Source of the DNA: an uncultured Bacteroidales bacterium
GTDB taxonomy: Bacteria; Bacteroidota; Bacteroidia; Bacteroidales; UBA932
Assembly: GCA_900316795.1 (NCBI GenBank)
Contig: ONEF01000016.1
Span: 1 to 64,000, forward strand
Reading direction: 5' to 3'
DNA: 64,000 nt
Under the pieces are notes generated by a model that saw nothing but the letters and a program-made list of their open reading frames with translations, had not been told where the DNA came from and ran no database searches. Position numbers and translations under genes: made by a program. Below are positions 26,811-35,876 of the stretch, in pieces (positions within the stretch are counted from its first letter, which is position 1; each line of letters begins with the position of its first letter).

Positions 26811-28541
26811 TTATCCTCTCATCTGGCTTGGGGTAGAGTCAAAAACTCTCTTGAACGCCCTGGAGAAAGTTGCGGCATCTTCAAACCCGCAACGGTAGGC
26901 GATATCTGCTATCGGGCTTTCTGAGTCTGACTGGAGAAGAATCCTGGCCTGCTCCAGACGAAGCCTCAGCACATAATTCTGAGTGGTGTTTCCAGTGATG
27001 GACTTCATCTTGCGGTTGAGCTGACCGCTGGAAAGACACATGTGAGAGGCTATGTCCTCCACTCCCAAACGGCCGGTTTCAAGGTTGGAGATGACATAGG
27101 AGGCCAGCTTGTCCAAAAAAATGCGGTCTGACTTGTTAATAGTATCAATTCCTTGCTCGGAAGGGTTTTCAGAAGGGTTGTCCGCCCCCTCATTCCTTGA
27201 CTGTATGATGCCTTCATAGTCGCTCTTGAGGTTCAGGTATTCGCTTCTGAGCCTTCTGATGGCATCTTCCATGGCAGCTTTCTGGCGGCGCACCCTGTGG
27301 AGCATCACCAGCCAAACCAATGTAGCTACAACCAGAGCGGCAAGTATTCCTGCCACCAGTATGGTAATTTTGGCCTTCCTGGCCCTGATGTTTTCAGCCT
27401 TGAGAGAATCGTTCTCCATAGAAGCGTTGTAGCGGCTGAGGCTCTCAGCCATGGCAAGGTTGTACAGAGAGTCTTTAAGACGGTCATAGATATCGTGCTG
27501 CCGCTTTGCCTCCCTGCCGTCTGTCTCCAGAAGGCTTTCATAAAGCCCTTTCCTTGAATGCATCTCATTGTAAGGATCGCCGAGAGTGACAAAAATGCCG
27601 GCAGCCTCAGCATAGTACTTGGCAGCTTCATCTGTCTGGTTCAGGTAATACAGCACACCTCCCATCTTGTTGCAGGATATGCCCAGAGACTGAAGGTTGC
27701 CGCTGCTTCGGAAATAAGGGATGGCTACAAGAAGATCCCTGCGTGCATCCTCATAACGGCCAAGGCCTATAAGAGCAGCAGCCCTCTGAGACAGCCTGAC
27801 CATGGCCTGAGGCTCCCGACCGATTTTCTTTTCCAGATCGTAAGCCTTCTGGGCATATTCCAACGCCACGTCGCTTTTCCCCATAGCATGATATACCTCG
27901 GAAGCCATACCCAGGAGAATGCCCATCCTTCCTTCGTTTTTGGTCTTGGCACACTCCGCAATACCCTTCAATACATATTTTTCAGCTGCTTCATATCTTT
28001 TGGCAGACATATAGATTCCTGCCAGAGTATTCAGGCTGGAGCTTATCCTGTCATGGTCACCGCTTTCCAGGTCAAGAGCATAGCACTGCTCGGCATAATA
28101 GCCTGCCTTGTCATAATTGCCCATCCTCATATTGCTTATGGCAAGAAGGCTCAAGGCATCTGCCTGAAAATCCTTGTCCTTGCTTTCAAGGCTGTAATCC
28201 AATGCTTTGGAAGCATACTCTGCACACTTTGCATACTGCTGGTTTGCGTAAAGGCAGTCTGCGGAAAAGTAGAAGACATTCATCATCACTTCCTCTTTCG
28301 GGGAAGATTCCAAAAACAGCTCAGGATTTTCCAAACTGCCTTCCCTTTGAAGCCAAGACATTATCCGGTTGGCTTTAAGAACAGAATAAGAAGAGGAAAT
28401 GTCATTTATCAGGATACTCAGCGAATCCGTTTCCCGGCTGAAACCTGCAACTCCGGAAAACAATATTGATATCGTCAAAAAGAGAAGCAGGAATCTGCCC
28501 CTCTTGACCAGGAATAACCGTTTATTTTGTCCGCGAAACAT
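26811..28541 (-). CDS. Membrane-bound AraC-family regulator with TPR sensor domain
   Basis: 576 residues. A signal or first membrane segment (about 13-35) is followed by a tetratricopeptide region (about 60-370; YADQQ-type helices such as ADCLYANQQYAKCAEYASKAL and SNMRMGNYDKAGYYAEQCYALD). A transmembrane helix (about 393-415, ITILVAGILAALVVATLVWLV), a coiled coil and a C-terminal AraC helix-turn-helix domain (about 470-576, with DIAYRCGFEDAATFSRAFKRVF) follow. This layout is common in Bacteroidota, where the periplasmic TPR part senses a signal and the HTH acts in the cytoplasm. It is divergent from the tonB-like gene and may control it. The ligand is unknown. Confidence 0.9.
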   Translation of the reverse strand: MFRGQNKRLFLVKRGRFLLLFLTISILFSGVAGFSRETDSLSILINDISSSYSVLKANRIMSWLQREGSLENPELFLESSPKEEVMMNVFYFSADCLYANQQYAKCAEYASKALDYSLESKDKDFQADALSLLAISNMRMGNYDKAGYYAEQCYALDLESGDHDRISSSLNTLAGIYMSAKRYEAAEKYVLKGIAECAKTKNEGRMGILLGMASEVYHAMGKSDVALEYAQKAYDLEKKIGREPQAMVRLSQRAAALIGLGRYEDARRDLLVAIPYFRSSGNLQSLGISCNKMGGVLYYLNQTDEAAKYYAEAAGIFVTLGDPYNEMHSRKGLYESLLETDGREAKRQHDIYDRLKDSLYNLAMAESLSRYNASMENDSLKAENIRARKAKITILVAGILAALVVATLVWLVMLHRVRRQKAAMEDAIRRLRSEYLNLKSDYEGIIQSRNEGADNPSENPSEQGIDTINKSDRIFLDKLASYVISNLETGRLGVEDIASHMCLSSGQLNRKMKSITGNTTQNYVLRLRLEQARILLQSDSESPIADIAYRCGFEDAATFSRAFKRVFDSTPSQMRG

Positions 28542-28574
28542 TCCGCAACAAATCTTGTACCCTTAATTGACCTC

Positions 28575-28582
28575 CAAATTTA
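28575..28582 (-). promoter_or_regulatory. -7 element of the AraC/TPR gene
   Basis: The minus strand reads TAAATTTG (perfect TAnnTTTG), 33 bases before the ATG at 28541. Confidence 0.55.
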
Positions 28583-28759
28583 AGCAAAAAAATCCGCAAC
28601 CTGTTCAAAACCCTCTCAAATAAAAGAATCCCAAATTCCGTTGAGGATCTTTTGAAGAACAATTGATTGAAAATTGAGAAACAATTGATATGGAATTGAG
28701 GATTTTTGATTTTGATAATTTATTGATATACAACTATTTATATCGGCAACAAAAGACGC

Positions 28760-28767
28760 GATATTTG
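28760..28767 (+). promoter_or_regulatory. Possible -7 element of the tonB-like gene
   Basis: GATATTTG differs from TAnnTTTG at one position and lies 54 bases before the ATG at 28822. The upstream 28659-28689 stretch holds acaattgat twice in direct orientation, which could be a regulator site. Nothing else is seen in the 280-base gap between the two divergent genes. Confidence 0.35.
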
Positions 28768-28821
28768 CATTGGGAAACCATAGAAAAGATCTTCCATTTC
28801 AAACTCAAAATAAATAGCACT

Positions 28822-29514
28822 ATGGAAACAAAGAAAACCAACCGGGCCAGCCTGGAAAACAAAAGAACCATGTTCTTTGAACTCGGGCTCATTGCTTCAC
28901 TGGCAATTGTACTGGCCTCCTTTGAGTGGAACTCATCTACCAAAGATGTAGCAAAAATGATGGCCGGAACCGTTTACCTCGTGGAAGACGAGAGCGTTCC
29001 TGTAACACAGCAGGAAACCCCGCCGCCACCAGAAACCATCCAGGAACCGGTAATGAGCGAAGACCTGCAGATTGTGGAAAACGACGTGAAGATAGATACA
29101 GACTTCATCAGCCCTGACGACAATCCTGCTCCAATGAAGATAGTCCCTTACATAGAGCCCAGAAACATAGAAGAGGATGTAGAAGAAGATACGGAGATCC
29201 CGTTTGCCATCGTTGAGGAAAAACCTCTGTTTATGGGAAAAGAAGCGGACGAATTCACCAAATGGGTGTACAACAACATTCATTATCCGGAAATTGCCAT
29301 AGAGAACGGCATACAGGGAAGGGTTACCTTGCAGTTCACCATTGACAAAGACGGGAATGTTTGCGACATCAGAGTTCTCAGGGGAGCAGATTCCTCCCTC
29401 GACAAGGAAGCCGTAAGAGTCATAGGCTCTTCCCCGAAATGGTCACCGGGAAGGCAGAGAGGCCGTAAAGTGAGTGTAAAATACACCTTCCCTATAGTTT
29501 TCCGCCTCAACTGA
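28822..29514 (+). CDS. TonB family energy transducer
   Basis: 230 residues. An N-terminal cytoplasmic tail with NRASLENKRTMFFELG and one membrane helix (about residues 18-33) precede a Pro/Glu-rich periplasmic linker (QQETPPPPETIQEPV) and the C-terminal TonB domain (about 150-230: NNIHYPEIAIENGIQGRV, FTIDKDGNVCDIRVLRG, SPKWSPGRQRGRKVSVKYTFP). It should pass proton-motive energy from ExbB/ExbD to outer membrane receptors; exbB and exbD are not in the window. The ATG at 28822 is chosen because the upstream frame is AT-rich and lacks a family match. Confidence 0.92.
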   Translation: METKKTNRASLENKRTMFFELGLIASLAIVLASFEWNSSTKDVAKMMAGTVYLVEDESVPVTQQETPPPPETIQEPVMSEDLQIVENDVKIDTDFISPDDNPAPMKIVPYIEPRNIEEDVEEDTEIPFAIVEEKPLFMGKEADEFTKWVYNNIHYPEIAIENGIQGRVTLQFTIDKDGNVCDIRVLRGADSSLDKEAVRVIGSSPKWSPGRQRGRKVSVKYTFPIVFRLN

Positions 29515-29530
29515 TGACAATCATGGAGGT

Positions 29531-30403
29531 TCACTTCAGGGTGAATCTCCATAGCTTTGAATGGCGTGGTTCCCTTGATGTATGGAACACAACATAAACG
29601 TATCTGCCATGGATGTCAATGCCCTCCGGTTCGTCCACGAGGGCGTTGATGTTTTCTGTGCGCTCTATCTTTTTGGTTTTCATGTTCACGATGTGCAAAA
29701 GCCTGTCGTGTGGAGCGTAGCCGTCTGGCAGGAAGGCATAATCACCCAAAACAAAGCTTCCCTGCCAGATGTTTATCCCCGAATCTATCCTGGTGACATC
29801 CAGCACATCGGAATCTTTGAGACGGACTTCGCCCTTCTCATCAGAGTCAGAAAGCTTTGGCATCCTGAATTTTTTCAAGAGTTTGAAATCCCCGTTTCGT
29901 CCGCCGAAGGTGTAGATAAAACCGTTTTTGACATCAGCACACCAGTCGATTGAGCCAGGATAGTCCGTCCCCTCGTAATATATCTTCTGGACAATCTTAC
30001 CGCCTTTGTCCGTTATGTCAGTGACAAGACAGGCATGTCCGCCCCTGCACTCAGAAACATACAGCAGCGGAAACTTGGAATCTTTGGAGTACTTTTCCTT
30101 CCCGAAGAAAGCATTGTTGCAGTGCGATGTGTTTCCTTCAAGCATATAAGCCGCAATCAAAGCCTTTTTCTTTATGTCAAAGATGCAGCACATTCCGCCG
30201 TCATGGAGCACAACCGCATAGTTTTTATACATTGCCAGCCCCTGGGTGGAACCTTTGATCTTGACACTGTCAGGAGTCCAGTCCGCGAAATCTGCAACCA
30301 GTTCCGCCTTCAAGGGAAGAGCTTTGGCGTCCTTGATCTTGACTTGTGCAACGCAAACGGCACAAGACAACAACAGAGAAAAAACAATTACAATCCTTTT
30401 CAT
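29531..30403 (-). CDS. Secreted beta-propeller-like protein
   Basis: 290 residues with a signal peptide (MKRIVIVFSLLLSCAVCVAQ). Repeated short strands such as KNYAVVLHDGGMCCIFDIKKK, FPLLYVSECRGGHACLVTDIT, GFIYTFGGRNGDF, and HGRYVYVVFHTSREPRHSKLWRF suggest a propeller of LVIVD/NHL type. Four Cys in the mature part may form disulfides. No enzyme motif is seen. It converges on the tonB-like gene, whose stop is 16 bases from its own. The start is followed closely by a TATATTTG element only eight bases upstream of the ATG. Confidence 0.7.
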   Translation of the reverse strand: MKRIVIVFSLLLSCAVCVAQVKIKDAKALPLKAELVADFADWTPDSVKIKGSTQGLAMYKNYAVVLHDGGMCCIFDIKKKALIAAYMLEGNTSHCNNAFFGKEKYSKDSKFPLLYVSECRGGHACLVTDITDKGGKIVQKIYYEGTDYPGSIDWCADVKNGFIYTFGGRNGDFKLLKKFRMPKLSDSDEKGEVRLKDSDVLDVTRIDSGINIWQGSFVLGDYAFLPDGYAPHDRLLHIVNMKTKKIERTENINALVDEPEGIDIHGRYVYVVFHTSREPRHSKLWRFTLK

Positions 30404-30411
30404 ATTAATTG

Positions 30412-30419
30412 CAAATATA
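30412..30419 (-). promoter_or_regulatory. -7 element eight bases before a start codon
   Basis: The minus strand reads TATATTTG (perfect TAnnTTTG). Only eight bases separate it from the ATG at 30403, so the mRNA would have almost no leader. Confidence 0.55.
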
Positions 30420-30581
30420 CCAAAATATATGCTGCAAGACAAATCGCTGATTATGAAATAAATAAGTATTTTCCAGCGCTTTGAAACCAGCACTGGAAAA
30501 TACACAAAACATTCATTTATTGACATTTACGCTGCATAGCCCATTGGAGTACCGGGCCATGCCTGGAGCGATTGGCAAGCC

Positions 30582-31175
30582 CTATTCGCCGTCCTCCGGA
30601 CCGGAGCCACCCGGACGATTACCGGGACGAGGACCGTTCGGACGCCCTCCTCTCATACCCTGGCCTCCTCTGCCCTGCTGCCTGGAGTGAAGTTTCTGCT
30701 GAATCTGGTTCTCCACGCTGTAGAGGCGTACCAGCTGGTCGGCTTCCAGAACCTTTGCAAATTCGTCCAAGTACTGGAGCTTCACCTCCTGAAGTTTCTG
30801 CTGCCTCTCGATTTTTCCTTTCTCAAGTTTTACAGCCTCTTCTTTTGTCAGTTTCTTGCGCTCAGGGCGAGCCTGGTCCGCAGACGACTTCTGATTCTTG
30901 TCTTTCTGTGTCCTGTCACCTGGTTTCCGGGACGGGCGCTCGGCTCTGCTGACCGGGCGCTCCTGTGCTCCTACAGCCTGACGGACAGCTTCTGTATAAG
31001 CCTTGTAAACCTTCTCGAATTCCGGTTTCTGCTCGTCTGTGATTTTCAGACGGAAAACCATCTCCTTTACTCTTGCCTGGAAGAACTTCTCCTTTGGATC
31101 CTGGTCCTTCTTGTCCTGCGCGTATGCAGTAAAAGCTACAAGCATCATCGCGATAAAAAACAAACTTTTTTTCAT
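30582..31175 (-). CDS. Spy/CpxP-like periplasmic protein with Arg/Gly-rich tail
   Basis: 197 residues. Signal peptide ends in FTAYAQ. The charged helical body (EKFFQARVKEMVFRLKITDEQKPEFEKVYKAY and QLQYLDEFAKVLEADQLVRLYSVE-type segments) resembles the LTxxQ/Spy family and the small heavy-metal-resistance-like proteins that follow ECF sigma factors in Bacteroidota. The last 30 residues are Gly/Arg/Pro-rich and disordered. It is third in the sigma / anti-sigma-like / Spy-like unit, 58 bases after the membrane gene. A periplasmic chaperone or stress-sensor role is inferred. Confidence 0.75.
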   Translation of the reverse strand: MKKSLFFIAMMLVAFTAYAQDKKDQDPKEKFFQARVKEMVFRLKITDEQKPEFEKVYKAYTEAVRQAVGAQERPVSRAERPSRKPGDRTQKDKNQKSSADQARPERKKLTKEEAVKLEKGKIERQQKLQEVKLQYLDEFAKVLEADQLVRLYSVENQIQQKLHSRQQGRGGQGMRGGRPNGPRPGNRPGGSGPEDGE

Positions 31176-31233
31176 AACCTCAAAATTTAACTATGTTCAA
31201 CTTAAATGCTGATTGTCTGATTTTGTCCGAAAC

Positions 31234-31626
31234 TTAATAATCTTCATAGTCCAAATAGGACAAGTCCTCAGTCTCGTAACTTGAGAGTTCCATCAGGTCT
31301 TCATCTGAAAGACCGTCCAGGAATGCATCAACGGGGCTTTCTGTAACCTGTGCAATCTGGACGGAGGGCTCCGGCTCCTGCCTGTCCTTACCTGCCAATA
31401 TGAAAACCAACAGTACCGCTGCGGCAGCGGCTACTGAGACAACCGGCCAGAAAATCCGGCGCCTGATACCACCAAAGGCTTCATCAATTCTGTCTCCCAT
31501 ATTACCACTTCCCGCTCTATGGCCCTCATTGACAGCTTTCTCTGTAACTTCAGAAATCAGGTTGTCCAGATAGTCCTCACTTTCTGTGAAAGGCATCCGC
31601 TTTGATATGTTTTTCAAGTCTTTCAT
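31234..31626 (-). CDS. Putative membrane anti-sigma factor
   Basis: 130 residues from MKDLKNISKRMPFTESEDYLDNL; an upstream ATG at 31689 would add 21 polar residues. The N-terminal cytoplasmic part (about 60 residues) is followed by one membrane helix (IFWPVVSVAAAAAVLLVFILAG) and an acidic periplasmic tail rich in Asp/Glu/Tyr. Position directly after the ECF sigma gene and this topology point to an anti-sigma factor, although no named zinc-finger or FecR domain is visible. Confidence 0.7.
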   Translation of the reverse strand: MKDLKNISKRMPFTESEDYLDNLISEVTEKAVNEGHRAGSGNMGDRIDEAFGGIRRRIFWPVVSVAAAAAVLLVFILAGKDRQEPEPSVQIAQVTESPVDAFLDGLSDEDLMELSSYETEDLSYLDYEDY

Positions 31627-31704
31627 TTTTATATTATTCTCTTTTGCATTTACAAACTGTTCACTCTCGTTTTTGTCAGACGGCCTCATGCTTTGCCCTG
31701 ATCT

Positions 31705-32256
31705 TCAGAAATTTTCCTGAAGGCATTTACGGACCTTTTGCTGAGCATAGTGGTAATTTGCCTTTAGCGCTCCTACTTTCTTTCCTGTAATCTCAGCGAT
31801 CTCCTCATAGCTAAGCTCATCATAATATCTCATATTAAACACTATACGCTGTTGGGCAGGAAGGCTGAGGAGCGCTTTCTGGAAAACAACTTCAACTGCG
31901 TCTGCAGGCAAATCCGTTTCCTGTTCCAATGTCCGGACCAGCTTGGGCCCCAGGGAATCCAGGCTCTGGAAGAAGCCTCTTTTCTTTCTCAAAACCTGAA
32001 TTGCCTCATTTGTGCATATCCTGTAAATCCAAGATGTTATTTTAGATTCTCCCCGAAAGCTCCCGATGCTTCTGAATATCTTTATACTAGCCTCCTGCAA
32101 CGCGTCTTCTGCATCTTCTTTAGATACCACAATCCTTCTGATATGCCAGTAGAGGGCCTTGCCATAGGTCTTCATAAGAAGCCTGAAACCCTTTTCCTTC
32201 TGCATAGGATCCAGAAGCATATTCAGGATATCCGTGTCTGTGAAACTTTCTTTCAT
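31705..32256 (-). CDS. ECF-type RNA polymerase sigma factor
   Basis: 183 residues. Sigma region 2 (VVSKEDAEDALQEASIKIFRSIGSFRGESKITSWIYRICTNEAIQVLRKK) and region 4 (LPAQQRIVFNMRYYDELSYEEIAEITGKKVGALKANYHYAQQKV) are both complete. It heads a three-gene unit with a membrane anti-sigma-like protein and a Spy-like periplasmic protein, which suggests envelope-stress control. No perfect -7 element is found within 80 bases upstream; a self-recognised promoter is likely. Confidence 0.92.
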   Translation of the reverse strand: MKESFTDTDILNMLLDPMQKEKGFRLLMKTYGKALYWHIRRIVVSKEDAEDALQEASIKIFRSIGSFRGESKITSWIYRICTNEAIQVLRKKRGFFQSLDSLGPKLVRTLEQETDLPADAVEVVFQKALLSLPAQQRIVFNMRYYDELSYEEIAEITGKKVGALKANYHYAQQKVRKCLQENF

Positions 32257-32325
32257 CTTTGTCCGCTTGCATAAGTAAGATGACTGTTTTGCCCAAAGGT
32301 TAAATTCCGCTGAAAAAAAATTATC

Positions 32326-32333
32326 TATATTTG
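32326..32333 (+). promoter_or_regulatory. -7 element four bases before a start codon
   Basis: TATATTTG (perfect TAnnTTTG) ends four bases before the ATG at 32338, so transcription should start at or next to the start codon. Confidence 0.55.
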
Positions 32334-32337
32334 TTAT

Positions 32338-32736
32338 ATGAAAAAATCCTCAAAGACAAAGCTGTCTATACTTGCCTTGCTGATTGCAGCTGCCGCCGCT
32401 CTGGCTATAACCTGCCCCGGGAGGGAAGCACACAAAAACGCAATTGCAGATGCTGTCAACGCTGATCTTTTGGGACAGTTGAATATAGATGTGGATGATT
32501 CCTCAGCATCCAGCCTGAAATATACAAACCGTATGCTCATCGAGCCTTTTTTAAGGAATGACCTCATTGTCACCTCATACGGGCTTTTCAGCTCCAGCTA
32601 CATCATTGACGACGGAAAGAAAGTGAAGTTCGGGTTCGGAATTTTAGGGAAAGTCCACATCAAGGATCCGGAAAACATTCATCGCAGAATACCTGTACTA
32701 AGAGAACCTATGCCTGTCGCATTGCTGAACAGATAG
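32338..32736 (+). CDS. Small secreted or anchored protein, DUF4359-like
   Basis: 132 residues with a strong N-terminal hydrophobic segment (LSILALLIAAAAALAITCPG). The rest, with NRMLIEPFLRNDLIVTSYGLFSSSYI and VKFGFGILGKVHI, resembles DUF4359 proteins, which combine one membrane helix with a short beta domain. Function unknown. It is first in a + strand unit with the acetyltransferase (46-base gap) and the LRR lipoprotein. The start is fixed by the signal segment although the promoter element is only four bases away. Confidence 0.7.
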   Translation: MKKSSKTKLSILALLIAAAAALAITCPGREAHKNAIADAVNADLLGQLNIDVDDSSASSLKYTNRMLIEPFLRNDLIVTSYGLFSSSYIIDDGKKVKFGFGILGKVHIKDPENIHRRIPVLREPMPVALLNR

Positions 32737-32782
32737 AAAGAACTGCTGTTACAACTCGCTGACACTCATCAATTTGCCCGTT

Positions 32783-33313
32783 ATGGAACGCATCGTAAAA
32801 GTAGCCCGGAAAGAGGAACTTCCACAGATTATGGAAGTGCTGTCTCAAGCCAAGAAGATTATGCGTTCTTCCGGCAACATGAACCAATGGATCAATGGCT
32901 ACCCATCTGATGAGACAATCCTCAGCGATATTTCAAAAGGCGCCGGGTTTGTCGTCGTTGACAGCGGAAGCAACGGTAGCGGACACATTGCGGGATACTT
33001 TGCTTTTGTGCCTTCTCCTGAACCGACGTATGCCAAAATATATGACGGACAATGGCTGGACGATACCCTTCCCTATCATGTGGTCCACAGGATAGGAAGC
33101 CTCCCGGATGTTCACGGAGTGTTCAAGTCCATAATGGACTGGTGCTTTGAGAAAGATCCGAACATAAGGATAGACACCCATCGGGACAACAAGATAATGC
33201 AGCACAACATCCTGAAATACGGGTTCAGCTATTGCGGCATCATATATCTGGAAAGCGGTGACGAAAGGCTCGCCTACCAGAAACAGTCCATCAGAAAATC
33301 AAAACAACCCTAA
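32783..33313 (+). CDS. GNAT family N-acetyltransferase
   Basis: 176 residues. The GNAT layout is visible: the N-terminal helix (KEELPQIMEVLSQAKKIM), the central strands GFVVVDSGSNGSGHIAGYFAFV, and the late motif IRIDTHRDNKIMQHNILKYGFSYCGIIYLES, in which the Asn-containing helix and the final strand contact acetyl-CoA and acceptor. The acceptor is unknown. The ATG at 32783 is preferred over a TTG three codons earlier. It ends inside the upstream region of the LRR gene, 13 bases from that start. Confidence 0.87.
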   Translation: MERIVKVARKEELPQIMEVLSQAKKIMRSSGNMNQWINGYPSDETILSDISKGAGFVVVDSGSNGSGHIAGYFAFVPSPEPTYAKIYDGQWLDDTLPYHVVHRIGSLPDVHGVFKSIMDWCFEKDPNIRIDTHRDNKIMQHNILKYGFSYCGIIYLESGDERLAYQKQSIRKSKQP

Positions 33314-33326
33314 ACTGATACTCAAA

Positions 33327-34241
33327 ATGAAAAAGATTGTTATCGCATCGTTGATAATTGCATCAACCAGTCTTGCTTTCTCCTGCAAAAACAGCGGGAA
33401 CAACAACCAGAACCCTGAAAACAAGGAGAATACACAACCTGTAGAAGAAGCGTTTGTACTCCCTCAAGTGGATGATGTGTGCTCCAAGATGGATGACCCT
33501 TCGTTCATCGATCTCTGCAAGAAGAATTTTGACACTAACCAAGACGGCAAGGTTTCAATGGAAGAAGCCGGCGCCGTGACAGAACTTGTTTTTGACAGTC
33601 CTTTAGCAAGCGAAGAATCTGAATCAAGATGGGAATATGACGAGCCGCTGAAGTCCTTGAAAGGCCTTGAATACTTCCCGAACCTGGAGATTCTGGTTCT
33701 TGAGTATCACCAGGTCACCAGTCTGGATATCAGCCATAACCCTATGCTCAAGCAATTATACTGCTCCAGCAACAAAATCGGCACCCTGGATGTAAGCAAG
33801 AATACTCATCTTAAGGAACTGATATGCTCTTCCTGCGGGCTTACTGCCCTGGATGTGACCAAGAACACAGAACTGTATAATCTTCAGTGCAGCGACAATC
33901 AGATCCCGAGCCTGGATGTGACCAATTGCACTCGCCTGACCGACCTTGCCTTCTCCACAAACCAGATTGCCAACATAGACGTAAGCAAGTGCACCGGCCT
34001 GAACAATCTGTACTGCGTCAATAACCAGCTCACCAGTCTGGATGTGAGCAGCCTTCCTGAACTCGTCACCCTGAACTGCGAAGGCAACCAGCTTACTTCT
34101 CTGGATGTCAGCAAGAACCCTAAGTTGGAATGGCTGTTGTGCAACAGAAACAAGCTTACAAAAATAGACTTGACCAACAACCCGAAAATCAGTCTGGCGA
34201 TGGCCGATAAAGAGGTGGAGCTTATTGGCTACAAAAAGTAA
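33327..34241 (+). CDS. Leucine-rich-repeat lipoprotein with EF-hand-like loop
   Basis: 304 residues. A signal sequence (MKKIVIASLIIASTSLAFSC) ends in a probable lipidated Cys20. An Asn-rich linker leads to an EF-hand/dockerin-like loop DTNQDGKVSMEEA (about residue 72), then to about eight leucine-rich repeats of 21 residues of the type LxxLYCSSNxIxxLDVSKNxx (about 110-285). Such proteins sit on the cell surface and bind proteins or glycans. It is third in the unit with a GNAT enzyme; that link may be chance. Confidence 0.85.
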   Translation: MKKIVIASLIIASTSLAFSCKNSGNNNQNPENKENTQPVEEAFVLPQVDDVCSKMDDPSFIDLCKKNFDTNQDGKVSMEEAGAVTELVFDSPLASEESESRWEYDEPLKSLKGLEYFPNLEILVLEYHQVTSLDISHNPMLKQLYCSSNKIGTLDVSKNTHLKELICSSCGLTALDVTKNTELYNLQCSDNQIPSLDVTNCTRLTDLAFSTNQIANIDVSKCTGLNNLYCVNNQLTSLDVSSLPELVTLNCEGNQLTSLDVSKNPKLEWLLCNRNKLTKIDLTNNPKISLAMADKEVELIGYKK

Positions 34242-34244
34242 ATT

Positions 34245-35813
34245 CTAGAATCCGTTTAGATTCATGTAAACGGTAGGCATCAGAAGCAGAAGTCCTATCA
34301 GCATGAACACCAGAAGTATCTTCCAGAACCACTTGAGCCAGACCTCGTAAGGTATCCTGGCCACTCCCAGCACGCCCATCAGGACGGCCGATGTAGGGGT
34401 GATCATGTTTGTGAAACCGTCTCCGAACTGGTATGCCATTACCGTAGCCTGGCGGCTTAGCCCTATCACATCTGAGAACGGAGCCATTATAGGCATCGTG
34501 AGGGCAGCCTTGGCTGTTCCGCTAGGGATGAACAGGTTGAGGACGGTCTGGATTCCGTACATTATGGAAACAGTTCCGCCCCGGCTGGTTCCGCTCATTG
34601 TGTTTGCAAGTCCATAAAGGATGGTGTCCATAACCTTTCCGGCAGTGAGAACCTCGATGATGCCGCCGGCAAGTCCTACTATGATGGCTGCGGAGAGGAT
34701 GTCCTTGCATCCGGCTATGAACTCATTGGCTATCTTGTTTGCGCTGCTGCCCATGGCAACTCCGGCTATTATTCCCATACCCAGGAAGAGGGCGGAGATT
34801 TCCTTTACGTACCACCCGTAGCCGAGAACTCCAACCACAAGGAATATGATGGTAAAGGCAAGTACGCTGAGAATAAAATAAAGATAAGATTTCCTGAGGG
34901 TGAGGATGCCCAGGATAACATACAAGGCAGCAAGGACAGGAAGACATAAGAAAGTCACCTCCCTGCCTCCCAAAGTGACTGTAGTCTTAGGGTAAAGCAC
35001 CGCGGAAACAACTATCACGGCAGCTGAAAGTATGAAGATTATCCAGGCGCTCAATGAAGTCTTGGAATTGAACTCCATTGAGGCGCTCTCCTCCTCTCTC
35101 TTTCTCCAATACTCATCGATTTTGTAGGTAGGACTGAGCTGCGGGTTCTTCTTGACCCTGTTGGCATACCAAAGCGTGAAAGCAATTATCAGAAGCGTGA
35201 GGATAACCCATACCACCAGCCTGTACTCGAAGCCTGAGAACAGAGGAAGTCCGCTCAGCCCCTGGGCTATACCTATTGTGAACGGGTTGAACACCGCGCC
35301 GCTGAAGCCGATGTGTGCAGCCACATACACCATAAGCACTCCGGTTATGGAGTCATACCCCATCGAGATTGAGAGCGGAATGAAAATCACGATAAAGGCT
35401 ATGGTCTCTTCGCTCATGCCGAACACAGCCCCGAAGATGCTGAATATGATCATAGTAGCCACTATGATAGTCCAGTGCCTGTGCACTTTTTTCAGGAACT
35501 CACGGATACCGTAGTCAATGGCGCGGCTGCTGTTGAGGATCTGGAACGCCCCGCCGATGACAAGCACAAAGGCTATGATGGCAGCCTGTCTCTTGAAGCC
35601 GTCAACTATAGCGCCAAGAACCTGCCAGCTCTGCGGGCTGCTCTCTACCTGATGGTAGCTTCCTGCCACTATGACGTCTTTCTCTACACCTTCTACGGTA
35701 ACTGTCTGATGATCGAATTCTCCTGCCGGAACTATCCAGGTAAGGAAGCCGCACAGCAGAAGGACGAAGCCTATGATTACAAATGTATGTGGTATTTTCC
35801 TCGCTTTTGCCAT
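34245..35813 (-). CDS. YfcC family transporter (C4-dicarboxylate / basic amino acid carrier superfamily)
   Basis: 522 residues with about twelve membrane helices. The N-terminal KIPHTFVIIGFVLLLCGFLTWIVPAGEFD and the later GMSEETIAFIVIFIPLSISMGYDSITGVLMVY and FIPSGTAKAALTMPIMAPFSDVIGLSRQATV segments are those of the YfcC/DcuC-type ion transporter superfamily, some members of which exchange arginine and ornithine. It is the last gene of the long SusCD operon, 63 bases after the cyanophycinase-like gene, and is the likely inner-membrane importer of the products (inference). Confidence 0.88.
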   Translation of the reverse strand: MAKARKIPHTFVIIGFVLLLCGFLTWIVPAGEFDHQTVTVEGVEKDVIVAGSYHQVESSPQSWQVLGAIVDGFKRQAAIIAFVLVIGGAFQILNSSRAIDYGIREFLKKVHRHWTIIVATMIIFSIFGAVFGMSEETIAFIVIFIPLSISMGYDSITGVLMVYVAAHIGFSGAVFNPFTIGIAQGLSGLPLFSGFEYRLVVWVILTLLIIAFTLWYANRVKKNPQLSPTYKIDEYWRKREEESASMEFNSKTSLSAWIIFILSAAVIVVSAVLYPKTTVTLGGREVTFLCLPVLAALYVILGILTLRKSYLYFILSVLAFTIIFLVVGVLGYGWYVKEISALFLGMGIIAGVAMGSSANKIANEFIAGCKDILSAAIIVGLAGGIIEVLTAGKVMDTILYGLANTMSGTSRGGTVSIMYGIQTVLNLFIPSGTAKAALTMPIMAPFSDVIGLSRQATVMAYQFGDGFTNMITPTSAVLMGVLGVARIPYEVWLKWFWKILLVFMLIGLLLLMPTVYMNLNGF

Positions 35814-35876
35814 AATGTTTCAAAGATAAAGAATCTTGGGCTAACGCAGCCCAAGATTCTCCGTGTTAATGCAAAC

